Shown: positions 42,192 through 51,799 of the stretch, in pieces
Position numbering within the stretch: the first letter of the stretch is position 1
Layout of the letters: each line of letters opens with the position of its first letter
From: Actinomyces timonensis DSM 23838
GTDB taxonomy: Bacteria > Actinomycetota > Actinomycetes > Actinomycetales > Actinomycetaceae
NCBI RefSeq assembly: GCF_000295095.1
Contig: NZ_JH806632.1
Location: 799,253-863,252, forward strand
Direction of reading: 5' to 3'
DNA length: 64,000 nt
Translations under genes and position numbers: made by a program
Notes under the pieces: generated by a model
The model's database searches: none
What the model saw: only the letters and a program-made list of their open reading frames with translations
Told to the model about the DNA's origin: nothing

Positions 42192-43256
42192 ATGATGAAC
42201 GTCCACATCATCTACACCGGCGGAACCATCGGCATGGTGGACTCCCCCCAGGGCCTTGTGCCGGGGGCGGACCTGGCCGGGTGGCTCTCGGGCCTCCTCC
42301 CGCCGGGCCGCCCCGCGGCGCCCGGCCTGGAGTCCCTGGCCTCCACCTCGCTGACCGCGCTGGAGCCGCTCATCGACTCCTCGAACGCCACGCCGGAGTC
42401 CTGGCAGGCGATCGTCGAGGAGGTGCGCGCGCACGCGGCGGAGCACCCGGCCGAGCCGATCGTCGTCCTCCACGGCACCGACACGATGGCCTACACCTCG
42501 GCCGCCCTGTCCTACGCCCTGGTGGGGCTGGAGGCCCCGGTCATCATCACGGGCTCCCAGCTGCCGCTCGGAGCCGAGGGGAGCGACGCCGAGGCGAATG
42601 TCCTGGGGGCGCTGCGCGCCGCCATCAGCGGCAGGGTGAGCGGGGTCGCCCTGTTCTTCGGGGGCCTGCTCCTCGCCGGCGGGCGCGCCACGAAGTCCTC
42701 CTCCTGGGACTTCGCCGGCTTCGCCTCACCGGTCGCCCCGCCGCTGGCCCGAGCGGGATCCGACGGCGCCTCCTGGGAGTGGGCCCAGGCCGACGGGAGC
42801 GCTGGGTCCGAGGCCTCGCCCACCTCCCCCACCGCCCGGGCGACGCCGAGGCCCTATGCCCGGCACGACGTCGTCGTCCTCGATATGGCGCCCGGCATCA
42901 CCGGGGCGCGGGTGGCGGCGCTGCTCGATCCCCTGCCCGAGGCGGTCATCCTGCGGGCCTTCGGGGTGGGCAATGTGCCCAGCGACGAGCCGGGGCTGAC
43001 TGAGGCGATCGAGCGGGCGATCGACGGCGGGGCGGCGGTCGTCGTCGCCTCCCAGTGCCACCAGGCCGAGGTGATCCTCGGGCACTACGACACCGGGGAC
43101 GCGATCGCCCGGGCGGGCGCTGTCGGCACGGCCGACATGACCCTGGAGGCGGCCTACGCCAAAGCGCAGTTCCTCCTGGCGCAGGGCCTGGCCGGCGCCG
43201 AGCTCGCCGAGGCGATGGGGCGCCCGATCGCGGGCGAGCTCAGTCCTCGCAGGTGA
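42192..43256 (+). CDS. ansA: L-asparaginase
   Basis: 354 residues from the ATG at 42192, with GGGAGG five bases upstream; the next codon is also ATG. Hydrolyses asparagine to aspartate and ammonia. First active-site Thr in IIYTGGTIGMVDSPQG, second in VVLHGTDTMAYTSAAL, with ITGSQLPLGAEGSDAEAN; type I layout with no signal peptide, so cytosolic. A loop at about 185-225 (Ser/Ala/Gly/Thr-rich) interrupts the conserved core and looks like an insertion. Forms an uptake-and-hydrolysis pair with the upstream permease. Its 3' end overlaps that of the convergent hydrolase by 17 bases. Confidence 0.88.
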   Translation: MMNVHIIYTGGTIGMVDSPQGLVPGADLAGWLSGLLPPGRPAAPGLESLASTSLTALEPLIDSSNATPESWQAIVEEVRAHAAEHPAEPIVVLHGTDTMAYTSAALSYALVGLEAPVIITGSQLPLGAEGSDAEANVLGALRAAISGRVSGVALFFGGLLLAGGRATKSSSWDFAGFASPVAPPLARAGSDGASWEWAQADGSAGSEASPTSPTARATPRPYARHDVVVLDMAPGITGARVAALLDPLPEAVILRAFGVGNVPSDEPGLTEAIERAIDGGAAVVVASQCHQAEVILGHYDTGDAIARAGAVGTADMTLEAAYAKAQFLLAQGLAGAELAEAMGRPIAGELSPRR

Positions 43257-44886
43257 GGCCCTCGGCGGGCATCGTGCCCTTGAGCAGGTAGTCGTCCACG
43301 GCCGTCGTCACGCACTTGCCCGCGCGGCCGTAAGCCGTGTGGCCATTGCCCTTCCAGGTGAGCAGCTGACCGGAATCGAGTTGATCGGCCAGCGACTGGG
43401 ACCACTGGTACGGCGTCGCCGGGTCCCCCGTGGTGCCGATGACCAGGATCGGATTCGCCCCCGAGGCGTGGATCGCCTTGCGCTCATTGCCGGACGGGTG
43501 GCCCCAGGCCTGGCAGGACGCGTCGGAGTACTGCAGGCTGTCACCGAAGGTCGGCGAGGCCTCCTTGATCTCCGCAGCCTCCTTGTCCCATGACGCCGCG
43601 TCCCCCTTGGCGGGGAAGTCCGCGCAGTTGATGGCCCCGATGGCCTCATTCCCGTTGCCCTGATAGGTGCCGTCGTTGCCGCGCTGGGCGGAGAGGTCGG
43701 CGAAGTAGAGAAGCGTGGAGCCGTCGGGCTTCCCGTCCTGCGTCATCTGTCCCATCGCCTGCGAGAGGGCCACGCTGAGCTGGGGCCAGGCCTCGGACTG
43801 GTAGAGGGGCACCATGACCCCGGAGATGGCCAGGGAGCGGGTCAGCGGGCGGTTGTCGTCCGATGTCTTGATCGGGTTGGCCTCCAGGGAGGTGAGGAAG
43901 TCCTGGATCTGCTTCATCCCGTCGTCCACCGAGCCGCTCAACGGGCAATCCGAGCCCGACTGGCAGCTCTCCACATAAGCCCGCAGCGCGCTCTCGAAGC
44001 CCTTGGCCTGGTCCAGCGCCACCTGACCGCTACTGCTGATCGACGGGTCGATGGCGCCATCGAGGACGAAGCGGCCCACATTGCCGGGGAAAAGATCCGC
44101 GTAGGTCGCGCCCAGGTAGGTCCCGTAGGAGTAGCCGAGGTAGGTGAGGGCGGAATTGCCCGTGACGGCTCGCAGGATGTCGAGGTCCTTGGCGGCCGAG
44201 ACCGTGTCCACGTGGTCGAGCAGAGCCGCCGGTGTCGTGTTGGCCTCGCACTTGGCCTCGCGCTTGGTGGTCTCATCAGCCACGGCCGCCCGCTTCTGAT
44301 CCCCCGTCGCGTCATCCGGGAGATCGGTGGACTCTGTGCCGGAGCGCTCGGCGTCGAGCTCGGCATCGGTCAGGCAATCGATCGCCGTGGAGTCGCCCAC
44401 GCCCCGCGGGTCGAAACCGATGACGTCATAGGCGGTGATGAGGTCCTTGGAGAACATGCCCGTAGTGACCTGGGGAAGAATGTCGACGCCGGAGCCTCCG
44501 GGGCCGCCAGGATTGATGAACAGCGTGCCGGTGGCCGAATCAGCTGAGGCCGAGCGCTTCTTCATCGCGATCTGGATCGTCTCTCCGCCTGGGTTGTTGT
44601 AGTCCAAGGGCACCGTCACGCGCGCGCAACTCATCGTCCCGGGCCCCGTGTCGCCACTGCGCTCGGTCATGCCGTCTTCCTTCTTGCAGGGGTACCACTC
44701 CACGCTCTGGCTGTAGAAGGACTCCAATCCAGCGGGGACGGAGGCGGACGCGGCGCCGGTCGCCTGAGTGGCGTCGGAGACCGATGAGCTGCCGCAGGAT
44801 GACAGCGCCGCGGCGGCGGCGAGAGCGGACATGACGGCCAGGACCTTGATCCGGCGGGGGCGAGAGGAGGCGTTGACGGTGCTCAC
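43240..44886 (-). CDS. Secreted TAP-like alpha/beta hydrolase lipoprotein (tripeptidyl aminopeptidase family)
   Basis: 548 residues. The GTG start is set by TAGGCT six bases upstream. N-terminal signal with lipobox ALSSCGSS at about residue 31. The catalytic domain shows FINPGGPGGSGVD (oxyanion hole), FDPRGVGDS, and the nucleophile YLGYSYGTYLG. The TAP-like C-terminal part gives the Asp in VIGTTGDPATPY and the His in GNGHTAYGR. It resembles Streptomyces tripeptidyl aminopeptidases, which trim N-terminal tripeptides outside the cell. Cysteines near the C-terminus may form disulfides. Likely supplies peptides from the surroundings. Confidence 0.88.
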   Translation of the reverse strand: MSTVNASSRPRRIKVLAVMSALAAAAALSSCGSSSVSDATQATGAASASVPAGLESFYSQSVEWYPCKKEDGMTERSGDTGPGTMSCARVTVPLDYNNPGGETIQIAMKKRSASADSATGTLFINPGGPGGSGVDILPQVTTGMFSKDLITAYDVIGFDPRGVGDSTAIDCLTDAELDAERSGTESTDLPDDATGDQKRAAVADETTKREAKCEANTTPAALLDHVDTVSAAKDLDILRAVTGNSALTYLGYSYGTYLGATYADLFPGNVGRFVLDGAIDPSISSSGQVALDQAKGFESALRAYVESCQSGSDCPLSGSVDDGMKQIQDFLTSLEANPIKTSDDNRPLTRSLAISGVMVPLYQSEAWPQLSVALSQAMGQMTQDGKPDGSTLLYFADLSAQRGNDGTYQGNGNEAIGAINCADFPAKGDAASWDKEAAEIKEASPTFGDSLQYSDASCQAWGHPSGNERKAIHASGANPILVIGTTGDPATPYQWSQSLADQLDSGQLLTWKGNGHTAYGRAGKCVTTAVDDYLLKGTMPAEGLTCED

Positions 44887-44994
44887 GGCGTCAGCCTAAG
44901 CGCCGATCCTCCACGAGCGCCCTCCTCCCGGAGGGGGAGAACGCCCCGGGGATGTCCTCCTGGCCGGTGACCCGCCGAGTCTGGGTGATCGCCC

Positions 44995-45105
44995 GGGTTG
45001 CGGACGTGCCTTGGGGTTGTGGACGTCCCTGAGGGTTGCGGACGCGCCCCTGGGGCACGTCCACAAACCCGCGGCACGTCCGCAAACCCGGAGCACGTCG
45101 GCAAC
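44995..45105. repeat. Three-by-three palindromic repeat (GGGTTGCGGACGTGCC type)
   Basis: Three forward units (44995-45010, 45013-45029, 45033-45050) face three reverse-complement units (45052-45070, 45071-45089, 45090-45105), each about 19 bases with a few changes. The whole can fold into one long, nearly loop-free stem. It ends 19 bases past the stop of the minus-strand PH-domain gene. No coding potential. Confidence 0.8.
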
Positions 45106-45124
45106 TGGAGTACCGGGAACGCCG

Positions 45125-46381
45125 TCAGGCGCCCGACCGCAGGTAGGCGATGCGCTCCAGGGTGGCTCGCCGCTGGCGCTCGAAGGAGGCGTTGGTCGCG
45201 GGCACGTACTGGCCGTTCTCCCGTACCCCGCACCAGCGCTGTCCCCAGGCCCAGATCGTGTCGAGGGAGCGCACGACGTCGAGCTCGGGCGGCAGATCGC
45301 CCTGACGGCCGATGAGCGCCATCTGGTGGTTCTTCCCATCGTCGGACACCACGTGCCCCCTGGCGGCGGTCGAGCGGCCGCGGTACTCGAAGACGGCGAC
45401 CAGCTGGTGGCGCGAGGCCGGCCAGGGGACGGTCTGCGGCCAGATCCCCTTGAGGTGGATTCCCTCCCGGTCGACGACGGTGCGCGCGAGGGCCGTGTCC
45501 ACGGTGAGCACAGCGATGAAGGCGGTCAGGAGGAACATCCCAACGATGTAGAGGGGACTGCCTCCTTCTTCCTCCTTTGTCACGAGCATGATCACGGCGC
45601 AGGCGCCGAAGAACAGGGTGAGGGGCACGCAGAAGAGCAGAGGCATCCTCGACCCCCGGAACTCCAAGCGCGGTTGGTCGAGGAGACGGGGGTCGATGAG
45701 GGGCCCGTCGCCTCCCACCGGATGGGGCGACGGCGTCGGGCCACCCGGCACTGGCATGGGGCTCCCGACGCCGTGCGCGGCGCCCGGTACCGGCGCTCCC
45801 AGTACCGGCGACCCCGGCGTCGGAGGCGCGCCCGGAACCACTCCGTAGCCAGCCGCCGTCGGGGCGGCGGGCGCCCCGTGAGGAGCGGGGCTGGCGTAGC
45901 CGCGGGCCACCGCCCAGGCCCACAGCTCATCGAGTTTCTGGTCGAGGGCGGCGGCCGCGTTGCCGATCCCGCTGGCGGTGGCGCGCAGGGGCAGGATCCT
46001 GACCGGGCGGGAGCCGTCGGCGGGCCGGTACTGGGCGACAGCGACCTGGATGGACCCGCGCGCCTGCTGCTCGTTGGCGACGAGCACACCGCGCGACGCC
46101 GGCCAGGGCAGATCGTGGGATCGGATGACGTCGCGCACGTGGATGCCGGTGGCGTCGAGCACGACCCTCGGCCGGAGGCACAGCACGGACAGTCCCGCGC
46201 AGAGGACGCCCAAGCCCAGGAGCACGAGGAAGCCCGTCATCTCGCCCGTGGTCGCCAGGATGATCGAGGCGACCACCAGGACGAGAGTCGTCGCGACGAG
46301 GAGAATCCCCATGACGCGCGCGACGAGGGGCTGATGGCGGACGATGGACTGGGGGCCGAGTGGACTGGCCGGAGTTTCCAT
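45125..46381 (-). CDS. PH-domain-like multi-pass membrane protein
   Basis: 418 residues from the ATG at 46379-46381, preceded by GAGGAGAT. Two similar halves each start with a pair of transmembrane helices (about 20-65 and 235-285) and continue with a bacterial PH-like beta domain. These are VVLDATGIHVRDVIRSHDLP, then WPASRGVLVAN in the first, and TVVDREGIHLKGIWPQTVP, then WPASRHQLVAV in the second. A Pro/Gly/Ala-rich linker joins them. The two halves look like an internal duplication. Function unknown; the family is common in actinobacterial membranes. Confidence 0.7.
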   Translation of the reverse strand: METPASPLGPQSIVRHQPLVARVMGILLVATTLVLVVASIILATTGEMTGFLVLLGLGVLCAGLSVLCLRPRVVLDATGIHVRDVIRSHDLPWPASRGVLVANEQQARGSIQVAVAQYRPADGSRPVRILPLRATASGIGNAAAALDQKLDELWAWAVARGYASPAPHGAPAAPTAAGYGVVPGAPPTPGSPVLGAPVPGAAHGVGSPMPVPGGPTPSPHPVGGDGPLIDPRLLDQPRLEFRGSRMPLLFCVPLTLFFGACAVIMLVTKEEEGGSPLYIVGMFLLTAFIAVLTVDTALARTVVDREGIHLKGIWPQTVPWPASRHQLVAVFEYRGRSTAARGHVVSDDGKNHQMALIGRQGDLPPELDVVRSLDTIWAWGQRWCGVRENGQYVPATNASFERQRRATLERIAYLRSGA

Positions 46382-46628
46382 GGGATCTCCTCGATCAAGG
46401 GAAGGGGCGGGCGCGGGAACTCGCTCGCCGCTCCCCCAATCCTTCCTGGCCGCGGCTCTTTGGGACACGGGGAGGCGTCCGCACGTGGCGGTCGCCGTCG
46501 CTGGTCAGACCACGGGTCGGCGATGACCTCTGAGCGGAGGGGGCAGACAGGGCCCGTCCACCTGGCAGGGCCTGTGAGGGCCTGTCTGGATCCTGTCTCG
46601 ATCCCGTGCCCGCACGTAGCCTGGCCCC

Positions 46629-47588
46629 ATGAGCCGATCCGACGCCGTCGCACCGCCCACCGCTGATCCGCGAGCGCAGATCAAGGAGTTCCTCACCTCC
46701 CGCCGCGCCCGGGTGACGCCGGAGATGGTGGGGCTGCCCGTCGTCGGGACGAGCAGGCGCGTGCCCGGCCTGCGCCGGGAGGAGGTCGCCCTGCTCGCCG
46801 GCGTGAGCGTCGACTACTACACACGCCTGGAGCGCGGCTCGCTGGCGGGCGCCTCCGCCGAGGTCCTGGAGGCGCTGGCCTCCGCCCTCCTCCTCGACGA
46901 CGCCGAGCGCGAGCACCTCCTCGACCTGGTCCGCGCGGTCTCCCCCACCGGCAGGCCGCGCCGTCGGCCGCGCGCGGGGCGCCGCTTCGCGATCCGCCCC
47001 GGAACCCACTGGATCCTCGAGGCGATGCAGGTCCCGGCGATCGTCCGCGACGCCCTGGGCCGCTGCCAGGCAGCCAACACGATGGCCCGGGCCCTTTACG
47101 CGCCGCTCTTCGTCGACCCGATCCCCGAGATCGCCGACGAGGCCCCCTCCCTCACGCGCTTCATGTTCCTCGATCCTCGCGCCCATGACTTCTTCCCCCA
47201 CTGGGACACGGGGGCGGAGGACTCCGTGGCGATGCTGCGCCTGGCCAGCGGCGCGGACCCCACGGACCCGGCCCTGACGGCGCTGGTCGGCGAGCTGTCC
47301 GCCCGCAGCCGCGACTTCGCCCGGCTGTGGGCGCGCCACGACGTGCGCTACATCTGCCGGGGCGCCAAGGTCATCCACCACCCGATGGTCGGGGAGATGA
47401 CGCTCGCCTACGAGCCGGCGGCGATGGCCTCGAGCCCGGGGCTCACCCTCGTGTCCTACGCGGCCGAGCCCGCCAGCCCGAGCGAGGAGGCCCTGCGCCT
47501 GCTCAGCTCCTGGGCAGCGACTGAGCTGGCCGCTCCAGCCGAGCGGGGCAGCGCGCTCAGCGCGCCTGGGGGCGCAGTCGCACCATGA
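46629..47588 (+). CDS. XRE-family regulator with MmyB-like ligand domain
   Basis: 319 residues, ATG six bases after TAGCCT (leaderless). The helix-turn-helix at about 40-100 reads RRVPGLRREEVALLAGVSVD followed by YYTRLERG, the mark of this subgroup. After an Arg-rich linker the MmyB-like domain (about 110-270) includes WILEAMQVPAIVRDALGR and RHDVRYICRGAKVIHHPMVG, and carries a ligand pocket thought to bind fatty acids or similar molecules. Members usually regulate a divergent or nearby gene; the neighbour upstream is the PH-domain gene on the other strand. The 3' end overlaps holB by 32 bases. Confidence 0.88.
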   Translation: MSRSDAVAPPTADPRAQIKEFLTSRRARVTPEMVGLPVVGTSRRVPGLRREEVALLAGVSVDYYTRLERGSLAGASAEVLEALASALLLDDAEREHLLDLVRAVSPTGRPRRRPRAGRRFAIRPGTHWILEAMQVPAIVRDALGRCQAANTMARALYAPLFVDPIPEIADEAPSLTRFMFLDPRAHDFFPHWDTGAEDSVAMLRLASGADPTDPALTALVGELSARSRDFARLWARHDVRYICRGAKVIHHPMVGEMTLAYEPAAMASSPGLTLVSYAAEPASPSEEALRLLSSWAATELAAPAERGSALSAPGGAVAP

Positions 47589-48783
47589 GTGCCTCGACGG
47601 CGAGCAGGGGCGCGGCGTTGGAGCGCAGCCTGGCCCGGCACTCCTCGATGGCGGCGATGCGCGCCAGCGACTGCTCCGGCCCGGTGGAGGCGGCCGCCCG
47701 CTCGATCTGCTCGGCGAGGTCGACGTTGACGCGCTCGACGTCGCTTCCCATCTGCGTTGCCAGGACGTCGCGGTAGAAGGAGAGCAGGTCGATCATGGCG
47801 CGGTCGAGCACGTCGGTGCGGGCGCGCTTGGCGCGGCGCTTCTGATCCTCCTCCAGGGCGCGGATCTGGGCGCGCAGCGACGGCGGGACGCGGCTCTCGC
47901 CCTCCAGCCCGAGGGCCCGCATGAGGTCGGCCCGCTCGGCGGCGTCGCGCTCGGCGGTGCGGGCCTGGGCCTCTGCCTCGGCGGACTCGACGAGGTCGGC
48001 GGCGGCGAGCACGGCGTCGCCCACACTGCGCAGCGAGACGGGCGCGTGCAGGAGGCGGCGACGGCGCTCCCAGGCATCCGGGTCGGTGGCCAGGTGGCGG
48101 GCCAGGCCGATATGCGACTGGCTGGCGCGGGCCGCGCGGGCGGCGAGGGCGGGATCGGCCCCGTCGCGGCGCACGAGGAGATCGGCGACGGCCTGCGCGG
48201 GCGGGATGCGCAGCGTGATGAGCCGGCAGCGCGAGCGGATGGTGGGCAGGACGTCGTCGGCGCTGGGGGTGCACAGGAGCCAGACCGTCTGGGGCGGCGG
48301 CTCCTCGATGGACTTGAGCAGGACGTTCGTGGTGCGCTCGGCCATGCGGTCGGCGTCCTCGACGAGGATGACGCGCCACCGGCCGGTCCAGGGGCGGCGC
48401 TGCGCCTCGCCGATGAGCTCCTTGACCTCGTCGAGGGTGATGATGAGCTTCTCGGTGGCCAGGCGGACGACGTCGGGATGGGCGCCGCTCATGACGTCCC
48501 GGCAGGGCTTGCACTGGCCGCACCCGGGGACGGGCCCGGTGCACTGCAGGGCGGCGGCGAAGGCGAGCGCGGCGTTGGAGCGGCCCGAGCCGGGCGGTCC
48601 GGTCACGAGCCAGGCGTGGGTCATCGCGGAGCCGCTGCCAGCGCCAGCGCTGCCGGGGTCACTGTCGACGGCGTCACCCGCCCGGGCCTCCCGCTGCTCG
48701 GCGAGGCCCCGCGCGGCCGCGGCCGCCCCGGACAGGGCGGCGATGACCGCCTCCTGCCCGACGACGTCGTTCCAGACGCTCAT
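47557..48783 (-). CDS. holB: DNA polymerase III delta-prime subunit
   Basis: 408 residues. Clamp-loader subunit: WNDVVGQEAVIAAL at the start, TGPPGSGRSNAALAFAAAL (a modified P-loop, Arg for Lys, so probably not an ATPase), the zinc cluster GCGQCKPC, EDADRMAERTTNVLLKSIEE, and the IRSRCRLI arginine-finger motif. The C-terminal 150 residues contain a long charged helical stretch. It starts inside the end of tmk (4-base ATGA overlap), a usual pairing in actinobacteria. Confidence 0.9.
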   Translation of the reverse strand: MSVWNDVVGQEAVIAALSGAAAAARGLAEQREARAGDAVDSDPGSAGAGSGSAMTHAWLVTGPPGSGRSNAALAFAAALQCTGPVPGCGQCKPCRDVMSGAHPDVVRLATEKLIITLDEVKELIGEAQRRPWTGRWRVILVEDADRMAERTTNVLLKSIEEPPPQTVWLLCTPSADDVLPTIRSRCRLITLRIPPAQAVADLLVRRDGADPALAARAARASQSHIGLARHLATDPDAWERRRRLLHAPVSLRSVGDAVLAAADLVESAEAEAQARTAERDAAERADLMRALGLEGESRVPPSLRAQIRALEEDQKRRAKRARTDVLDRAMIDLLSFYRDVLATQMGSDVERVNVDLAEQIERAAASTGPEQSLARIAAIEECRARLRSNAAPLLAVEALMVRLRPQAR

Positions 48784-49550
48784 GAGCCCTCCCCCGCGGT
48801 GTGCTCCAGGCGCGCGACCGCCTGGAGGAAGGCGGCGCGGGCATCCGGGCCGGTGGCGTCCCCCGCTCGGGCATCCACTTCGAGGGCGACGGCGCCCGGG
48901 CGCTCGGCGAGGAGGGCGGCGACGCGCTCGTCCACAGCCCGAGCGACCTCCTCGAGGGTCAGGCGAGCGTCGATGACGGCGAAGCGGGAGGGCTCGGCGT
49001 CGGCCAGGGCGAGGAACTGCTCGCGCAGGGCGGCGCGGAAGGCCATGCCCTCGCTCTCCAGGCGGTCCTTGGCACCCCGATCCCCCGTACGGCGGTCGGC
49101 CACGGATGGGTCGGCGTCGAGGAGGATCGTCAGGTCAGGGAGGAGGGAGTCGGTGGCCCACTCGGACAGGCGCCGGACCTCGGCGGTGCCCAGCGAGCGC
49201 GCGGCGCCCTGGTAGGCGATCGAGGAATCCAGGTAGCGATCGGTGAGGACCACCTCGCCGCGCTCCAGCGCGGGGCGGATGACCTCGGCGACGTGCTGGG
49301 CGCGGTCGGCGGCGTAGAGGAGGGCCTCGGCGCGCGGGTCCACCGCTCCGCCGTGCAGGAGGAGGCGGCGGATCTCGGCGCCCAGCTCGGTGCCGCCGGG
49401 CTCGCGGGTGCGGCGGTAGCCGATCCGGGCGGCCGCGAGCGCGGTGGCCAGGCGCTCGATCTGCGTGGTCTTGCCGACGCCGTCGCCGCCCTCGAAGGAG
49501 ATGAGCAGGCCGGGGCGAGGCGGGGTCGCGGGCGAGGGGGCATCGGTCAC
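48780..49550 (-). CDS. tmk: Thymidylate kinase
   Basis: 256 residues from a GTG at 49548-49550, six bases after TACCCT (leaderless). Phosphorylates dTMP. P-loop [18 protein letters not shown], the [15 protein letters not shown] substrate motif and [11 protein letters not shown]. The C-terminal tail is longer than usual (Ala/Val/Asp-rich). Operon with holB. In many actinobacteria tmk follows topA; here the two are split by about 5 kb of arginine-related genes on the opposite strand. Confidence 0.93.
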   Translation of the reverse strand: MTDAPSPATPPRPGLLISFEGGDGVGKTTQIERLATALAAARIGYRRTREPGGTELGAEIRRLLLHGGAVDPRAEALLYAADRAQHVAEVIRPALERGEVVLTDRYLDSSIAYQGAARSLGTAEVRRLSEWATDSLLPDLTILLDADPSVADRRTGDRGAKDRLESEGMAFRAALREQFLALADAEPSRFAVIDARLTLEEVARAVDERVAALLAERPGAVALEVDARAGDATGPDARAAFLQAVARLEHTAGEGS

Positions 49551-49593
49551 GGCCCCAGGGTAGCGGCGCGCGGGGCACGGTCCCGCCACTGCC

Positions 49594-49671
49594 CTCAGCA
49601 CCCCCAGCGCCCTCAGGGCTCCCAGCGCCTTCAGCGTCATCAGCGCCTTCAGTACCGTCAGCGCCCCCTGC
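49594..49671. repeat. Imperfect short tandem repeat between tmk and the arcB-like gene
   Basis: A run of degenerate 9-base units around CAGCGCC(C/T)T (for example the recurring CAGCGCCTTCAG). It lies in the 269-base gene-free space that also holds the outward-facing tmk promoter and the promoter of the ornithine carbamoyltransferase gene (possible -10 TACGCT at 49766-49771). Confidence 0.45.
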
Positions 49672-49819
49672 CGCCTCCCGCCCCCGCCGGTCACTTCTTC
49701 GCTTGTCCGAGCCGACCGACAGGGCCGGAGCCGTCCCGTGGTCAGCAAGACCCTCGGCTCATGGCTACGCTTCCCCCATCACGTCAACGCACCCTCCCTT
49801 ACCTGAAGGACGGATCACT

Positions 49820-50830
49820 ATGACCCACCCCCTGCACGGCCGCCACTTCCTCAAGGAGACCGACTTCACCACCGCCGAGTGGATGAGCCTGCTCGACCTC
49901 GCGGCCCAGCTCAAGGCGGACAAGAAGGCCGGCAAGGAGGTCCAGCGCCTCAGGGGCAAGAACATCGCCCTCATCTTCGAGAAGACCTCCACGCGCACCC
50001 GCTGCTCCTTCGAGGTCGGCGCCGCGGACCAGGGCGCCCACACCACCTACCTCGACCCCTCCGGCTCGCAGCTGGGCCACAAGGAGTCCGTGGCGGACAC
50101 CGCCCGCGTGCTCGGCGGCATGTTCGACGGCATCGAGTACCGCGGTGACGACCAGGAGAAGGTCGAGACCCTGGCCAAGCTCTCCGGCGTGCCCGTGTGG
50201 AACGGCCTGACCGACGCCTGGCACCCCACCCAGATGCTCGCCGACCAGCTCACGATGATCGAGCTGTCGGACAAGCCGCTCACGGAGATCTCCTGCGCGT
50301 ACCTGGGCGACGCCCGCAACAACGTCGCCAACTCCCTGCTCGTCTCCGGCGCGCTGGTCGGCATGGACATCCGCCTCGTGGCCCCCAAGGAGCTCCAGCC
50401 CGAGGCCGAGGTCGTCGCCATCGCCGAGGGGCTCGCCGCCGCCTCCGGCGCGCGGATCACCATCACCGACGACGTCGACGAGGGCGTCAAGGGCGTCGAC
50501 TACCTCTACACCGACGTGTGGGTCTCCATGGGCGAGCCCAAGGAGGTCTGGAACGAGCGCATCGCCCTGCTCAAGGACTACCAGGTCAACGGCGAGCTCG
50601 TGAAGCGCACCGGCAACGACGGCGTCAAGTTCCTCCACTGCCTGCCCGCCTACCACGACCGCAACACGACGATCGGCCAGCAGCTCTTCGAGGCCACCGG
50701 CATGGACGGCGTCGAGGTCACCGACGACGTCTTCGAGACCGAGCGCAACGTCTCCTTCCAGCAGGCCGAGAACCGCATGCACACCATCAAGGCCGTCATG
50801 GTCGCCACCCTGGGCAACTGGGAGGACTGA
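49820..50830 (+). CDS. arcB: Catabolic-type ornithine carbamoyltransferase
   Basis: 336 residues with RBS AAGGACGG. Carbamoyl-phosphate site [11 protein letters not shown] and ornithine site HCLPAYHD are intact, as are [14 protein letters not shown] and the [19 protein letters not shown] start. Length and N-terminus match catabolic ArcB enzymes, which run phosphorolysis of citrulline to ornithine and carbamoyl phosphate. Four bases separate it from the carbamate kinase gene, so the direction is probably ATP-yielding. The third gene of the operon is not arginine deiminase but an amidinotransferase-like protein. Confidence 0.9.
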   Translation: MTHPLHGRHFLKETDFTTAEWMSLLDLAAQLKADKKAGKEVQRLRGKNIALIFEKTSTRTRCSFEVGAADQGAHTTYLDPSGSQLGHKESVADTARVLGGMFDGIEYRGDDQEKVETLAKLSGVPVWNGLTDAWHPTQMLADQLTMIELSDKPLTEISCAYLGDARNNVANSLLVSGALVGMDIRLVAPKELQPEAEVVAIAEGLAAASGARITITDDVDEGVKGVDYLYTDVWVSMGEPKEVWNERIALLKDYQVNGELVKRTGNDGVKFLHCLPAYHDRNTTIGQQLFEATGMDGVEVTDDVFETERNVSFQQAENRMHTIKAVMVATLGNWED

Positions 50831-50833
50831 CCC

Positions 50834-51799
50834 ATGCGCATTGTCGCCGCCCTGGGCGGCAACGCCCTCATGCGCCGTGGCGACAAGCCCGACGCGCGCA
50901 CCCAGATCGCCAACGTCCAGGCGGCCGCCAGGCAGCTGGCGCTGCTGGCCGAGAAGCACGAGCTCATCATCACCCACGGCAACGGCCCGCAGGTCGGCGT
51001 GCTCGCCCTGGAGTCCGCCAATGATGAGCGCCTGAGCGAGTGCTACCCCTTCGACACCCTGGGGGCGGAGACCCAGGGGATGATCGGCTACTGGCTCCTC
51101 CAGGCGATGCAGAACGCCCTGCCGGGCCGGCAGGTCGCCTCCCTGGTGAGCCAGACCCTCGTCCTGGCCGGGGACCCGGCCTTCGCCAACCCGACGAAGT
51201 TCATCGGCGAGGTCTACGACGAGGCCACCGCCCGCAGGCTCGCCGCTGAGAAGGGGTGGACCATCAAGAAGGACGGCGAGCACTACCGCCGCGTCGTCGG
51301 CTCGCCCCGGCCCCAGCGCGTCATCGAGACCCGGATGGCCCGCGCCCTCCTCCACGCCGGCGCCGTCGTCATCTGCGCCGGCGGCGGAGGGGTGCCGGTG
51401 ATCCGCAACGAGCACGGCAAGCTCCAGGGGGTCGAGGCGGTCATCGACAAGGACCTGACCGCCGCGGTCCTCGCCGAGCACCTCGACGCCGACGCCCTGC
51501 TCATCCTCACCGACGTCGACGGCGTCCAGGAGGGATTCGGGACGCCGGCGGCCAGGCGAGTGGACCGCGCCACGCCGTCGTCGCTGCGCGCCATGAACCT
51601 GCCCGCGGGATCCATGGGGCCCAAGGTCGAGGCCGTGTGCCGCTTCGTGGAACTCACAGGGGATATGGCCGCCATCGGCCGCCTCGAGGATGCCATCGGG
51701 ATCATCGAGGGCGAATCCGGAACTATCGTGACCCCTGGTGGGAACTACGGCGGGCCGGACGACATCCGGCCACCGGTTCCCGACCGCACGACCAACTGA
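50834..51799 (+). CDS. arcC: Carbamate kinase
   Basis: 321 residues. Makes ATP from carbamoyl phosphate and ADP. Motifs VAALGGNALMRRGDKPD at the start, THGNGPQVGVLALE, YPFDTLGAETQGMIGYWL, VICAGGGGVPVI and the LTDVDGVQ nucleotide-site loop. The C-terminus is extended by about 15 Pro/Arg/Asp residues. Follows arcB with a 3-base gap; 145 bases then lead to the amidinotransferase-like gene. Confidence 0.94.
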   Translation: MRIVAALGGNALMRRGDKPDARTQIANVQAAARQLALLAEKHELIITHGNGPQVGVLALESANDERLSECYPFDTLGAETQGMIGYWLLQAMQNALPGRQVASLVSQTLVLAGDPAFANPTKFIGEVYDEATARRLAAEKGWTIKKDGEHYRRVVGSPRPQRVIETRMARALLHAGAVVICAGGGGVPVIRNEHGKLQGVEAVIDKDLTAAVLAEHLDADALLILTDVDGVQEGFGTPAARRVDRATPSSLRAMNLPAGSMGPKVEAVCRFVELTGDMAAIGRLEDAIGIIEGESGTIVTPGGNYGGPDDIRPPVPDRTTN

